64,000 nucleotides of DNA from Enhygromyxa salina (GTDB lineage: Bacteria; Myxococcota_A; Polyangia; Nannocystales; Nannocystaceae): NCBI RefSeq assembly GCF_002994615.1, contig NZ_PVNK01000114.1:29949-93948 (forward strand), in the 5' to 3' direction. Each line of letters begins with the position of its first letter. The stretch's first letter is position 1. Under the pieces are notes generated by a model. That model worked only from the letters and a program-made list of their open reading frames with translations, was not told the origin of the DNA and made no database searches. The translations under genes and the position numbers were made by a program. Positions 51,993 through 63,205 of the stretch are shown here, piece after piece.

Positions 51993-54184
51993 CAGAGCGC
52001 GAGCTCCAGGGCCTGCGCGAGGCCGTCGAGCACGGCGTCGGCGGCCGCGGCGAGGACGGTCCCGGGCCCGAAGATCGCGGCCACGCCCATGTCGAGCAGC
52101 GCCTGGTGATCCGCGGGCGGGACCACGCCGCCGACCACGATCATGATGTCGCCGCGCCCGAGCTGGGCGAGCGCGGCCTTCAGCGCCGGGACCAGGGTCA
52201 GGTGTCCGGCCGCGAGCGAGCTGACGCCGATCACGTGGACGTCGTTCTCGACGGCCTGGCGCGCGGTCTCTTCGGGGGTCTGAAACAGCGGCCCGACGTC
52301 GACGTCGAAGCCCATGTCGGCGAAGCCGGTCGCGATGACCTTGGCCCCGCGGTCGTGCCCGTCTTGACCCATCTTGGCCACGAGCAGGCGCGGGCGGCGG
52401 CCCTCTTGCTGCTCGAACTTCGCGGTCCGCTCGACCACGCGCTCGACCCCCTCGCCCTCGCCGTCCTTGCGGATCTCGCTCGAGTACACCCCCGCGATTG
52501 TACGCGTCTGGGCGACGTGGCGGCCCCAGACCTGCTCGAGGGCGAGGCTGATCTCGCCGACGGTCGCCTTGGCCCTCGCGGCGTCGACGGCGAGCGCGAG
52601 GAGGTTGCCCTCGCCGGTCTCGGCCGACCGGGTCAGGGCCGCGAGCGCGCGCTCGAGCGCGGCCGGGTCGCGCTCGGCCCGGAGCTGGCTGAGGCGCGCG
52701 AGCTGAGCCTCGCGCACGGCGCTGTTGTCGACGCGCAGGACCTCGATCTCGGGCTCGTGCTCGAGCACGTTGCGGTTGACGCCGACGACCGTCTGGTGGC
52801 CGCCGTCGATCCGGGCCTGGGTCCGGGCCGCGGCCTCCTCGATCCGGAGCTTGGGTACGCCGGCCTCGATCGCCTTGGCCATCCCGCCGATCTCCTCGAT
52901 CTCGGCGATCAGCGCCCGGGCCCGGTTGGCGAGCTCGTGGGTCAGGCGCTCGACGTAGTAGCTGCCGCCCCAGGGATCGACGACCTCGCAGATCCCGGTC
53001 TCTTCTTGCAGCTGGATCTGGGTGTTGCGCGCGATCCGGGCCGAGAGCTCGCTGGGCAGCGCGAGCGCCTCGTCAAAGGCGTTGGTGTGCAGCGACTGGG
53101 TGTGACCGAGGGTCGCCGCGAGGGCCTCGACGCAGGTCCGGGCGACGTTGTTGTAGGGGTCGCGGGCGGTCAGCGACCAGCCCGAGGTCTGGGAGTGGGC
53201 GCGCAGGGCCAGCGACTTTGGGTTCTTGGGTTTGAAGCGCTCGACGATCTCGGCCCACAGCAAGCGCCCGGCCCGGAGCTTGGCGACCTCCATGAAGAAG
53301 TTCATGCCGATGCCCCAGAAAAACGAGATCCGCGGGGCGAAGGTGTCGATCGGCAGGCCCGCGGCGATGCCCGTGCGGATGTACTCGAGCCCGTCGGCCA
53401 GGGTGTAGGCGAGCTCGATGTCGGCCGTCGCCCCGGCCTCTTGCATGTGATAGCCCGATACGGAGATCGAGTTGAACTTGGGCATGTGCGCGGCGGTGTG
53501 CGCGAAGATGTCACCTATGATCCGCATCGAGGGCGCGGGCGGATAAATATAGGTGTTGCGGACCATGAACTCCTTGAGGATGTCGTTTTGAATGGTCCCG
53601 GTCAGGGCCGCCTGGTCCACGCCCTGCTCCTCGGCGGCGACGATATAAAGGGCCAGGATCGGCAGGACCGCGCCGTTCATGGTCATCGACACGCTCATGC
53701 GATCGAGGGGGATCCGATCGAACAAGATCCGCATGTCGAGGATCGAGTCGATCGCAACCCCGGCCATCCCGACGTCGCCGACGACCCGGGGATGATCGCT
53801 GTCGTAGCCGCGGTGGGTGGCCAGATCAAAGGCGATCGAGAGCCCCTTTTGCCCGGCCGCGAGGTTGCGCCGATAAAACGCGTTGCTGGCCTCGGCGGTC
53901 GAGAAGCCCGCGTACTGGCGGATCGTCCACGGGCGGACCGCGTACATGGTCGAGTAGGGCCCGCGCAGATAGGGCGGGAAGCCGGGCGCGGTGTCGAGCT
54001 GGCCGGCCTCGTCGGGCTCGCGCAGGTGCTCGGCGGTGTAGAGCGGCTCGACCTCGAGGGTCTCGGGCGTGGTCCAGGGCTCGAGCTCGGCGGCCTTGCG
54101 GCGCAGCTCGTCGAGGCTCGGGCCCGGGGTCGGGATCGCGTCAAAATCGAGGTTGGCCCAGTCGGGCAGTGGTTGCTCGGACAT
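51992..54184 (-). CDS. mutB: Methylmalonyl-CoA mutase large (catalytic) subunit
   Basis: 730 aa from ATG 54184, normal family length. TIM barrel with [62 protein letters not shown] and [10 protein letters not shown]. The C-terminal B12 domain has [29 protein letters not shown], with the cobalt-ligating His of DxHxxG. It interconverts (R)-methylmalonyl-CoA and succinyl-CoA. Begins one base after mutA ends. Confidence 0.96.
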   Translation of the reverse strand: MSEQPLPDWANLDFDAIPTPGPSLDELRRKAAELEPWTTPETLEVEPLYTAEHLREPDEAGQLDTAPGFPPYLRGPYSTMYAVRPWTIRQYAGFSTAEASNAFYRRNLAAGQKGLSIAFDLATHRGYDSDHPRVVGDVGMAGVAIDSILDMRILFDRIPLDRMSVSMTMNGAVLPILALYIVAAEEQGVDQAALTGTIQNDILKEFMVRNTYIYPPAPSMRIIGDIFAHTAAHMPKFNSISVSGYHMQEAGATADIELAYTLADGLEYIRTGIAAGLPIDTFAPRISFFWGIGMNFFMEVAKLRAGRLLWAEIVERFKPKNPKSLALRAHSQTSGWSLTARDPYNNVARTCVEALAATLGHTQSLHTNAFDEALALPSELSARIARNTQIQLQEETGICEVVDPWGGSYYVERLTHELANRARALIAEIEEIGGMAKAIEAGVPKLRIEEAAARTQARIDGGHQTVVGVNRNVLEHEPEIEVLRVDNSAVREAQLARLSQLRAERDPAALERALAALTRSAETGEGNLLALAVDAARAKATVGEISLALEQVWGRHVAQTRTIAGVYSSEIRKDGEGEGVERVVERTAKFEQQEGRRPRLLVAKMGQDGHDRGAKVIATGFADMGFDVDVGPLFQTPEETARQAVENDVHVIGVSSLAAGHLTLVPALKAALAQLGRGDIMIVVGGVVPPADHQALLDMGVAAIFGPGTVLAAAADAVLDGLAQALELAL

Positions 54185-54185
54185 C

Positions 54186-56117
54186 TCAGGCCTGCTCCTG
54201 GTCGGGGGTGATCACGCCGAGCTCGGCCATGGCGTGGCTGAGCTCGCCGAGCAGATCGCAGCCGCGAAACACGAAGCGCGGCGGCGGCTTTGACGGCCAC
54301 TCACGGGGCGGGGCGGCGATCCAGACTTGTTTGGCTCCGGCCTCGCGCAGGGCCTCGACCAGGCCCTCGGGCAGATCCTGGTCGCGGGCGCAGATGACCG
54401 CGAGCGCGCAGCCGCTGTCGCGGAGCCCGGCGGCCGCGGCCTCGCGGGTCGCGGCCCCGCTGGCGACGACCTCGAGCCCGCCCGCGCGAAAGCAGTTGGC
54501 GGCGAACTCGGCCCGAGCCTGATGCGCCGCGATCGAGCCGAGCTTGCACGAGTAGATCTTCGGTCGCGCGCCCTGCTCTTGGGCCCAGGCCTCGGCGGCG
54601 TCGCGGAGGCGCTCGAAGGGCGCGGCCAGGCGCAGGCGCGTGAGCTTGGGGACCTCGGCGGGCTCGAGCACGGGCCCGGTCCGCTGGGGCTCGGGGCCGT
54701 CACCCGTGAAGCTGTTGGGCGCCTGCGCGGGGGTGGGCTGCTCGTCGAGGACCGGGAAGGTGCTCACGCCCGTCAGCGGCAGCTCGCGGGTCGCGGCGGC
54801 CTGGCGGAGGCGCGCGGCCGCGGCCGCGATCTCGCGCTGGATCGATCCGGACACGAGCGAGGCGACGAGCCCACCGCTGGCCTCGAGCTCGCGGAAGCGC
54901 TCCCAGGCCGCCCGCGCGAGGGCGTCGGTCAGGCTCTCGACGTACCAGCTGCCGCCGGCTGGATCGATCACGCTGGCCAGCTGCGACTCCTCGCGCAGGA
55001 TCAGCTGGGTGTTGAGCGCGAGCCGACGACCGAGCTCGCTGCCGCGTCCGAGCCCCTCGACCGCGTCGCCCTCGGGCCCGCGGAGCCCGTCGAAGGCCGC
55101 GCTGGCGACCGAGTTGGCGCCCCCGAGCGCGGCCGCGAAGCTGGCCACGGTCCCGCGCAGGAGGTTGACCCACGGCCCGTAGCGGGTCCACGACCTCGGC
55201 GAGGGCGTCGCGTGGATCCACAGCCCGGGCGCGGCCTCGCCCGGGTGGCCGGCCGCGCGGGTGAACTTGGCCCACAGCAGCCGCGCCGCGCGGAGCTTGG
55301 CGATCGCCTCGAAGGGCCGGCCGCCGATCGGCAAGGTCCACAGCATCGTGCCCGCGAGGTCGGCGATCTCGAGGCCGAGGCCGACCCCGCGGCGGAGCAG
55401 CTCGGCGCAGGTCGACAGGGCCAGCGCGAGCTCGTGCGCGTCGCTGGCCCCGGCGTCGTGATAGGGCGAGGTCGAGACCCCGAGGACGCCGGGGGTCATG
55501 CCGAGGATCGTGTCGGTCAGCTGGCCGAGCGCGCCCTCGAACCCGCGCTCGAGGCTGCCGGTCTGCACGAGCGTGGCGATCGGGTCGTAGATCACGCCGC
55601 CGTGGCTGGGCCCGCGGCCGAGCTCGACGGTCTCGGGCCCGTCGCTCGAGCTGTGCTCGTCGATCCACAGCTCGAGCGCGTCGGCCCACGCGGGCGCGAG
55701 CAGGCCCGCGTCGATGAACACAGGCGTGCGCGTGGGGTCGATGCCCTCGAGCAGGGTGTCGAGCTCGCGCGAGGGGTCGCAGACGAGCCCGTCGGGGACC
55801 GCGCCGGGCTCGCGACCCGCACGCAGCTCGCTGTCGATCACGAAGCGCAGGCCGTCGGCGCCGAGCTCGAGGTCGCGCCGGGCGGCGGCGTTGGCCGCTC
55901 GCACGTCGGCGTGGTGGTAGTCCTGCACGCGCAGCCAGCCCCGGCCTGGGAGCTGACGAGGCGCAGGGGCCCCGTCGTCGCGCAGGTGGAGCGGCGGGAG
56001 CTCGAGGCCGTCGGCGCTCGTGCGCGTCAAGCTCGCGAGGGCTCGGCCCTTCAGATCTTTGCTGGCCCTGGCTTCCCACTGCGCGCGGGTCACGGGTGGA
56101 AACGTCTTTTCACGCAT
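54186..56117 (-). CDS. mutA: Methylmalonyl-CoA mutase small (non-catalytic) subunit
   Basis: 643 aa from ATG 56117, with AGGAG about 12 bases upstream. Barrel related to MutB ([38 protein letters not shown]) but lacking catalytic residues. The C-terminal B12-like domain reads [20 protein letters not shown] where MutB has DGHDRG, so it cannot bind cobalamin by His. It forms the heterodimer with MutB. First gene of the unit; divergent from map across about 300 bp. Confidence 0.93.
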   Translation of the reverse strand: MREKTFPPVTRAQWEARASKDLKGRALASLTRTSADGLELPPLHLRDDGAPAPRQLPGRGWLRVQDYHHADVRAANAAARRDLELGADGLRFVIDSELRAGREPGAVPDGLVCDPSRELDTLLEGIDPTRTPVFIDAGLLAPAWADALELWIDEHSSSDGPETVELGRGPSHGGVIYDPIATLVQTGSLERGFEGALGQLTDTILGMTPGVLGVSTSPYHDAGASDAHELALALSTCAELLRRGVGLGLEIADLAGTMLWTLPIGGRPFEAIAKLRAARLLWAKFTRAAGHPGEAAPGLWIHATPSPRSWTRYGPWVNLLRGTVASFAAALGGANSVASAAFDGLRGPEGDAVEGLGRGSELGRRLALNTQLILREESQLASVIDPAGGSWYVESLTDALARAAWERFRELEASGGLVASLVSGSIQREIAAAAARLRQAAATRELPLTGVSTFPVLDEQPTPAQAPNSFTGDGPEPQRTGPVLEPAEVPKLTRLRLAAPFERLRDAAEAWAQEQGARPKIYSCKLGSIAAHQARAEFAANCFRAGGLEVVASGAATREAAAAGLRDSGCALAVICARDQDLPEGLVEALREAGAKQVWIAAPPREWPSKPPPRFVFRGCDLLGELSHAMAELGVITPDQEQA

Positions 56118-56416
56118 GCGGCTCGCTCCTGCGAGCCTACTTAGCAGACTCCTCGCCGCCTCGGCGATGACGCTCCTCCAAGCTCAGCCTCATGGCCCGC
56201 GGTACCCGAGCGCCGCTGGCCGGGACTGTCGCCTGGGACCCGGGGCCGAGGGCTGCGAGCTTGCCGGGCCGCAGGCCCGAGTCTTGGCCACGCTAAACAC
56301 AGAACAGCATGACCTGGCATTGGCCAGGTGAGGGCGTTCGCGAGCTTCGCCTGGCGTAATCGCCACCCGCGCCGCCTGTGGTTGACGGTCGCGACCTCCT
56401 CGGCTAGGAACTGCCA
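56118..56416. other. Divergent promoter region between mutA and map
   Basis: 299 bp without a gene. The map-proximal end holds the -35/-10 pair described at 56382-56410. The mutA-proximal end has CTTAGC/TAAGTAGGCT-like sequence and the ribosome-binding AGGAG. Confidence 0.5.
56382..56410 (+). promoter_or_regulatory. Putative promoter of map
   Basis: TTGACG at 56382-56387, exactly 17 bases, then TAGGAA at 56405-56410; the ATG of map follows after only six bases. Same layout as the rplM promoter, predicting a leaderless transcript. Confidence 0.5.
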
Positions 56417-57244
56417 ATGGCTATCGTCATCCACGGTGCCGACGAGATCGTCAAGATGCGCGTCGCCGGCAAGATCGCTGCCGGGACACTGGCGTACGTC
56501 GCGAACAAGCTCCAGGCCGGGGTGACGACCAAAGACATTGACAACTGGGTCCGTGAGGACACCGAGCGGCGCGGGGCGCTCCCGAGCCAGCTCGGCTACA
56601 AGGGCTTCCCGGCCTCGGTCTGCACCAGCCGCAACGAGGTTGTCTGTCACGGCATCCCCAACCCGGCCCACGTCCTCGTCCCCGGCGACATCGTCAACGT
56701 CGACATCACCTCCAACATCGACGGCTACCACGGCGACACCTCGGCGACCTTCCAGATCGGCGAGGTCAGCGACGAGGCGCGCCACGTCACCGACGTCTGT
56801 CGCCGCTGCCTGCTCGCGGGCATCGAGGTCGTGCGCCACGGCGCGCGGCTCGGTGACATCGGCGCCGCGATCGTCGAGATCGCCGACAAAGAGGGCTGCG
56901 GCGTGGTCGAGGAATTCGGCGGCCACGGCATCGGCCGCAAGATGCACATGGCCCCGCACGTGCCCCACATGGGCAAGGCCGGCCGCGGGGTCCGACTGCG
57001 CGCGGGCATGACCTTCACGATCGAGCCCATGATCACGATCGGCCACCCGCACGTGGTCATGCTCGACGACGGCTGGACGGCCGTGACCCACGACGGCACG
57101 CCCACGGCCCAGTTCGAGCACACGATCCTGGTCACCAAGACCGGCTACGAGGTGCTCACGGCCCAGCCCGAGCCGCTGCGTCTCGTCGCGCCCGCGCACC
57201 CCGAAGGCGCGGCCGAGGCCGCCTCCGCTCCGGGCGCCGCCTGA
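56417..57244 (+). CDS. map: Methionine aminopeptidase, type I
   Basis: 275 aa from ATG 56417. Pita-bread fold with all five metal ligands placed as usual: NVDITSNIDGYHGDTSATF (two Asp), GGHGIGRKMHMAPHVPHMG (His), FTIEPMITIG (Glu), TAQFEHTILVT (Glu). Removes the initiator Met from new proteins. The last about 20 residues are an Ala/Pro tail. Convergent with prfC. Confidence 0.96.
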   Translation: MAIVIHGADEIVKMRVAGKIAAGTLAYVANKLQAGVTTKDIDNWVREDTERRGALPSQLGYKGFPASVCTSRNEVVCHGIPNPAHVLVPGDIVNVDITSNIDGYHGDTSATFQIGEVSDEARHVTDVCRRCLLAGIEVVRHGARLGDIGAAIVEIADKEGCGVVEEFGGHGIGRKMHMAPHVPHMGKAGRGVRLRAGMTFTIEPMITIGHPHVVMLDDGWTAVTHDGTPTAQFEHTILVTKTGYEVLTAQPEPLRLVAPAHPEGAAEAASAPGAA

Positions 57245-57304
57245 GGGCCGCGGCCGCCGCTCGGGCAGCTCGGCGCTCGGGCAGCTCGGCGGGCGCCCTC
57301 AGGA

Positions 57305-59026
<1,722 letters not shown>

Positions 59027-59277
59027 GGGGCGCGAGGATGGCAGAGCGGCGCGTGTGGTGCCAGCGTGAGGGGGGCGCCCTCGCTCTCGGCCGCCGCCCG
59101 CGTGGTCACCGGCCGGATCCACCTCGGAGCTCGGTCGGGTGGTCGTTGAGGGGTCCCCAGACAGCTCGGAAGTGGGCGCGCCGACCTCCGTCGCCCCGCG
59201 CGAGTCCGGGCGCGACGCGCCCGCTCGATCTGCGCGCCCCCTGTTGCGTGACTGCCGCGGCCTGCGGCGGTCGGCCA

Positions 59278-59523
59278 TGGTGTTCGTGGCTGCGCTCGCG
59301 CTCGTTGGCTGCTCGGACGACGAGGTCCCCTACCCGAGCGAGCTCGAGCTCGAGCTCGTCGGCTTCGACCTCTCGACCTGTTCGATCCGCAGCGACGGCG
59401 AGCTCGAGCCCATCGGCGACGACGAAGACCCGCTTCGGGGGCCGCTGCGCCATCCTCGACTCGGGTCAGGCTCAATGCTGGGCCTGGACCGCGGCAGCGG
59501 CTCCCGCGAGTGCGGGCTGCTAG
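59278..59523 (+). pseudogene. Truncated, frameshifted lipoprotein with RCC1-like repeat
   Basis: From ATG 59278 the frame reads a lipoprotein signal ([14 protein letters not shown]), then LVGFDLSTCSIRSDGELEPIG, like the first blade of an RCC1/ALC repeat. Around 59445 the similarity moves to the +1 frame, which gives RCAILDSGQAQCWAW, the next RCC1-type blade, and stops at TAG 59521-59523 in sequence that looks like a palindromic element end (GGGCTGCTAG). The undisturbed frame continues to 59624 without similarity. A one-base frameshift plus truncation by an element explains this best. Confidence 0.5.
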
Positions 59524-59614
59524 GGGGACCTCGAGCAGCTCGCCCGACTGCACGCGGTCCGGATCAGTCGCGCGGCGAGCTTGTGATTCCTCGCGCCGCC
59601 TCGCGTGGCCTTTT
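59510..59614. repeat. Decayed remnant of the CTAG palindromic element
   Basis: GGGCTGCTAG at 59514-59523 matches the element end, and 59589-59614 (CCTCGCGCCGCCTCG, then GTGGCCTTTT) matches the inverted arm of copies A-C at 25 of 26 positions. The rest is not recognisable, so this is a degraded or rearranged copy. Confidence 0.5.
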
Positions 59615-59630
59615 GGAAGTTTGAGCGCAG

Positions 59631-60086
59631 ATGGGTACGATCCGCGGCGTGTCAATTTCCGCCCTCACCACACTCTTGTCCAAAAACTACTTGGTGCGCT
59701 TTCAGTTCACGCTGGTGCGGTACGACTCCCGCGTGACGTGGGGCTGGGACGCCGCCGCTGGAGGCTGCTTCGTCGACAGCGCGGGCAACTATCTGGACGC
59801 CAGCCCCGGTTTCTTGCAGCACCTCGACGCCTTCGTCGAGCGCATCGAGGCAGACGCTCGGCCCGTCGGCGAACCACCGCCTGGCTTCGAGGTGTGGCGC
59901 TTTGATCGTGACTCGCTCCGTGCGTCGCCCTGGCCGATGAGCGAGATCGAGGGCTGCGGCCACGATCCGGCTGACCTCCCAGACGAGGCCACGATCGCCG
60001 CTTTGACTTCGGCGTTCTCGGCCGTGCTGGACGACGCGTTCAACGCACCGTCGCTGTATGACGGTCGCGACCTGCGAGCCGGCTAG
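59631..60086 (+). CDS. Hypothetical protein
   Basis: 151 aa from ATG 59631 (GTG 59649 also possible). Soluble, with aromatic and acidic residues well spread: KNYLVRFQFTLVRYDSRVTW, GFLQHLDAFVERIEAD, GFEVWRFDRDSL, then an acidic helix near the end. No signal peptide and no family recognised. Its TAG stop (60084-60086) is part of a CTAGCAGCCCGTGG palindromic-element end, so the present C-terminus may have been set by that sequence. Confidence 0.55.
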   Translation: MGTIRGVSISALTTLLSKNYLVRFQFTLVRYDSRVTWGWDAAAGGCFVDSAGNYLDASPGFLQHLDAFVERIEADARPVGEPPPGFEVWRFDRDSLRASPWPMSEIEGCGHDPADLPDEATIAALTSAFSAVLDDAFNAPSLYDGRDLRAG

Positions 60087-60096
60087 CAGCCCGTGG
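60083..60096. repeat. Solo end of the CTAG palindromic element
   Basis: CTAGCAGCCCGTGG, matching the variant left end of copy B (AGCCCGTGGTGCA). It fills the 13 bp between the convergent stops of the hypothetical gene and the DUF488 gene. Confidence 0.55.
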
Positions 60097-60099
60097 CGC

Positions 60100-60438
60100 T
60101 CACGCGGACAGGACTTCCTTCAGGACCGTAGCTTGATTGTGCGCTTCGTCCTTGGCGCCGTATACCAGGGTGACGTCGCCTTCTTTGATGAGCGTCTCGA
60201 GGCGTAGCAGCGCCTCGTTGCCCTTGAGCTCGGCCTTGTAGCGGCGCTTGAATTCCGGGTAGCGCTCCGGCTCGTGACCGAACCATTTGCGCAGCTCGGT
60301 GCTGGGCGCCGCGTCCTTGGCCCACCAATCGATATGGGCGCTCTTTTTGCTCACGCCGCGCGGCCACACCCGGTCGACCAGGACTCGAACTCCGTCATCC
60401 TCGCTGCTGTCTTCGTAGACGCGCTTGATCTTCAACAT
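60100..60438 (-). CDS. DUF488 (YeaO-like) protein
   Basis: 112 aa from ATG 60438. KIKRVYEDSSEDDGVRVLVDRVWPRGVSKKSAHIDWW, APSTELRKWFGHEPERYPEFKRRY and LVYGAKDEAHNQATVLKEVL are the DUF488/YeaO hallmarks. Small cytoplasmic proteins of unproven function. 19 bp after sodC on the same strand, so possibly co-transcribed. Confidence 0.9.
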   Translation of the reverse strand: MLKIKRVYEDSSEDDGVRVLVDRVWPRGVSKKSAHIDWWAKDAAPSTELRKWFGHEPERYPEFKRRYKAELKGNEALLRLETLIKEGDVTLVYGAKDEAHNQATVLKEVLSA

Positions 60439-60457
60439 GCCGATGGCCGCGGTGAGA

Positions 60458-61027
60458 CTATTGCAGGGCCGCCTCTTGGGCCTCGATCACTCCGCAGGCC
60501 AAGCGTGGCCCCGAGTCCCCCGACGGGTCGGTTTTTTGGTCGTCGGGTCCGGCGTGGATGACGAGCGCGGTCCCGCTGCCGCTGAGCAAGGAGCCGTCTC
60601 GCGTTGTCTCGAGGGTGGCTCCGCCGAGGACGTACTCGAACTCCCCCTTGCCGTCCTCGCCGACCTCGAGGTTTGGCATGTCGCCTGCGTGGTGGCCCTT
60701 GGGGTTCTCGAGGCCATGTTGTTTGCCGATCGGCGCAAAGTGGCCTCCCGCTGACTTGTAGTCAGGACCCTCGCACTTGCCGGCCTCGTGGACGTGGATC
60801 CCGTGCGGGCCCGGGGGAAGGCCAGCGCCTTCGAACTTGATCCGAACGCCGGCCTCGACCGAGTCGAAGGTTGCAGTGCCAACGGACTGCCCGCCCGCGG
60901 TCTCGACCTCGGCCGTGGCCCGAAGTGCAGGCTCCGGCGCTTCGGACTCGGGTGAGGGCTTGGCGTTCTCCTGTTTGCACGCCGCGAGCGACAACACGAC
61001 TGCAATGAGCATCGGTGTCGATTTCAT
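60458..61027 (-). CDS. sodC: Cu/Zn superoxide dismutase, lipoprotein
   Basis: 189 aa from ATG 61027 with GGAGG upstream. Lipobox SLAACKQ, a short Pro/Glu stalk, then the SOD fold: GPHGIHVHEAGKCE (copper His), SAGGHFAPIGKQHG...HHAGDMPNL (zinc and copper ligands), ALVIHAGPDD (copper His), and the active-site Arg in SGPRLACGVI with disulfide Cys. Dismutates superoxide on the periplasmic or surface side. Together with the cytochrome c peroxidase it covers extracytoplasmic oxidants. Confidence 0.95.
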   Translation of the reverse strand: MKSTPMLIAVVLSLAACKQENAKPSPESEAPEPALRATAEVETAGGQSVGTATFDSVEAGVRIKFEGAGLPPGPHGIHVHEAGKCEGPDYKSAGGHFAPIGKQHGLENPKGHHAGDMPNLEVGEDGKGEFEYVLGGATLETTRDGSLLSGSGTALVIHAGPDDQKTDPSGDSGPRLACGVIEAQEAALQ

Positions 61028-61299
61028 GGTCACCTCCGTTGACGATTCGAACGCAGCGTAGAGCGAACTGTGCCCGTGTCAAGCCAGGGTCGCAGTCCGC
61101 CGAGGTGGCGAAGAGGACGCGCCCGAGACGCCGAGACGCCGACCTGTCGACCCGCAGCCGAAAGGCACACCTTCGCCACAGGCAGGCCGAGCTTCATCGA
61201 GACGCCCTCGCAGCCGCCGGTCTGCCCGGGCGTGTGCTCGCTGTGGACGACGCGTCCGCGCGGGTTGAGGCGCCGACATCTTCGCAACCCCGGACGCGG

Positions 61300-61305
61300 T
61301 AGGCT
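61300..61305 (+). promoter_or_regulatory. -10-like TAGGCT hexamer of the secreted Cys-rich protein gene
   Basis: TAGGCT ends six bases before ATG 61312. Confidence 0.5.
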
Positions 61306-61311
61306 CGGTGG

Positions 61312-61806
61312 ATGCACCGCAATCAATTCATCTTCACGGCCCTCGTCGCCGCCCTCGTCGCGCAGCCGGCCAGCGCGAGCGCCAGCACCTCCCGCAACTT
61401 GTGTATGGCGGCGGCGAGCCACTGTACTTACACGGGGCCGGACGCGCCGGTGTTGGCGGCTGAGGTCTGTCTGTCGGCGGCGGCGGGGATTACTCTCAAG
61501 GGCGAGGGTGGCTGCGGGGTGGACGCGCGGGCGTACTGGTTGGAGCACGGCGAAGTCGTCGACCCGCAGACCGGCGAGGTCGCGGCTTACATTCCGCTGG
61601 ATGACCGCTGCAGCGAAGCAGGGATGTGCGACAAGGCGCCGCCAGGTGGAACTCAGGAGATGCCGATGTGCTGCTTTTACAACAGCAGCGGGGGGGAGGT
61701 CTGCGTGAATGGTCTGGACTGCGGAGGGACCCTGTGGTTCTGCTACGACGGCGTTTCCAACGATGACGGCACGGTTACCTGCTTTGAGGCGGAACAGCAC
61801 GGTTGA
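61312..61806 (+). CDS. Secreted Cys-rich protein, function unknown
   Basis: 164 aa from ATG 61312. Cleavable signal peptide (FIFTALVAALVAQPASASA), no lipobox. The mature protein has 11-12 Cys in a compact domain (LCMAAASHCTYTG, GEGGCGVDARAYW, DRCSEAGMCDKAPP, PMCCFYNSSGGEVCVNGLDCGGTLWFCYDG). Family not recognised. Its last 32 bp overlap the tail of the convergent kinase gene. Confidence 0.65.
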   Translation: MHRNQFIFTALVAALVAQPASASASTSRNLCMAAASHCTYTGPDAPVLAAEVCLSAAAGITLKGEGGCGVDARAYWLEHGEVVDPQTGEVAAYIPLDDRCSEAGMCDKAPPGGTQEMPMCCFYNSSGGEVCVNGLDCGGTLWFCYDGVSNDDGTVTCFEAEQHG

Positions 61807-63205
61807 GAGCTGCGTCCGCTTTCGTCACCTCGTCGAACTGTCCGACGCTTCGGTGGAATGTCGCGGCGAACAGCCAGACCGTCCGCGCTTTTCCGTGACG
61901 CCCGCGTCGCTCGAGCTCCTCCGCGACCCAGGTCGCCGAATTCGCCAGCGCGACTTGTTCCTCGAGTGACCATTGCTCGAACCGTTCCCAACCCTTGGCG
62001 ATCGCAGCGACCGCGGCGTCGCCATCTGCGTCCCGCGCTGCCTGCTCTGCACGTGAGCGCAGGCTCTTGGGCGACTCGGGCTCCGTCGCTTTTCGCAGCG
62101 GCTCCTCATCGGTCTCCAGCACGGGCGGTCCTTGAACTTGCTCGCGGTCGGAGCTCACCTTCAGGTAGCCCCCGATACTCAGGAGCCCGAGCACGAGCGT
62201 GCCGCCGACCACCGCAGGCCACGAGCGCCGCAGCCGACCGATGCGCTCGGCCGCGCGCAGCACGAAGCTCAGCTCCGTGAGCCACTCGCTCAAGCTCGGC
62301 CGCTCGCTCGGGTCTGGATGCATCCCGCGCTCGATCACCGTGACGATCGAGCGCGGCAGCCCGGGCCGCGTCCGCTTGGGCTGCGCGAGCTCCCCCCGCA
62401 TCGCTCGCTCGACCGAGACCAGGACCGCGGCGTCCACGGTCGCCCGCGGCGGCGGCGTGCCGAAGGGCAAGCCCTCGAACAGGCAGGCCCACGCGCTCGC
62501 TGCGAGGGCGAACACGTCGCCGCTCGGGCTCCGCTCACCGGCGGCGACCTCGGGCGCGATGAAGCCCGGGGTTCCGACCACGTAGGGCGCCGGCCCGAGC
62601 CTCGGCTTGGTTGCGAAGCCAAAGTCCGCGAGCTTCGCGACGCCACCTTTGATCAGAATGTTCGTCGGCTTGACGTCGCCGTGAACGAAGCCCGCAGCGT
62701 GCACGCGCGAGAGCCCGCAGCCGGCCTCGATCACCCGGTCCATGATCTCCGCCCAGCTCCGCTCGGCGCACCACTCGTGCATGTCCTGGTCACACAGCTC
62801 GGTGACCGAATACAGCCAGCCGTCTTGTTGGTCGACGTCGAACACCCGCACGATGTTGGGGTGCTCGAGCTCGGACATGGTCCGGACCTCGGCCATGACT
62901 CGGCGCGGCGCGTGCTCGTCCTGGTCGCGGTGGAGCTTGATCGCAACCTCGCGCACCAGCGCCCGATCGACCGCCGCATACACGACCGAGCGATGGGTGC
63001 TCGCGATCTGCTCCAGCAGCAAATAGCGATGTCGGCTGGGCAGCGCGTTGAGCTGGTCGGCTGCCTCCCCGACCGCGAGGCGCATCCGCGCCGCGACCAG
63101 CCGGGCGGCGCGCTCGACCGGCAACGCACGATCCTCGTCGACGAGCGGGCCCCACGACGAGGGGAGCGCGGCCGGGAAGGTGGTTGGCGTGGGGGGCGAC
63201 GCCAC
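61775..63205 (-). CDS. Transmembrane Ser/Thr protein kinase, non-RD type
   Basis: 476 aa from GTG 63205 (a TTG at 63253 would add 16 residues). The kinase domain (about residues 60-310) has VAIKLHRD lysine, HPNIVRVFDVDQ, a catalytic loop HGDVKPTN with Gly replacing Arg of HRD, ADFGFATK and GTPGFIAPEV. The glycine loop is weak (LEQIASTHRSVVYAA). One transmembrane helix follows (SWPAVVGGTLVLGLLSIGGYL, about 328-348), then a helical extracytoplasmic part with TPR-like character (AARDADGDAAVAAIAKGWERF). Probably senses an envelope signal. Convergent and overlapping by 32 bp with the secreted Cys-rich gene. Confidence 0.85.
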   Translation of the reverse strand: MASPPTPTTFPAALPSSWGPLVDEDRALPVERAARLVAARMRLAVGEAADQLNALPSRHRYLLLEQIASTHRSVVYAAVDRALVREVAIKLHRDQDEHAPRRVMAEVRTMSELEHPNIVRVFDVDQQDGWLYSVTELCDQDMHEWCAERSWAEIMDRVIEAGCGLSRVHAAGFVHGDVKPTNILIKGGVAKLADFGFATKPRLGPAPYVVGTPGFIAPEVAAGERSPSGDVFALAASAWACLFEGLPFGTPPPRATVDAAVLVSVERAMRGELAQPKRTRPGLPRSIVTVIERGMHPDPSERPSLSEWLTELSFVLRAAERIGRLRRSWPAVVGGTLVLGLLSIGGYLKVSSDREQVQGPPVLETDEEPLRKATEPESPKSLRSRAEQAARDADGDAAVAAIAKGWERFEQWSLEEQVALANSATWVAEELERRGRHGKARTVWLFAATFHRSVGQFDEVTKADAALNRAVPPQSR

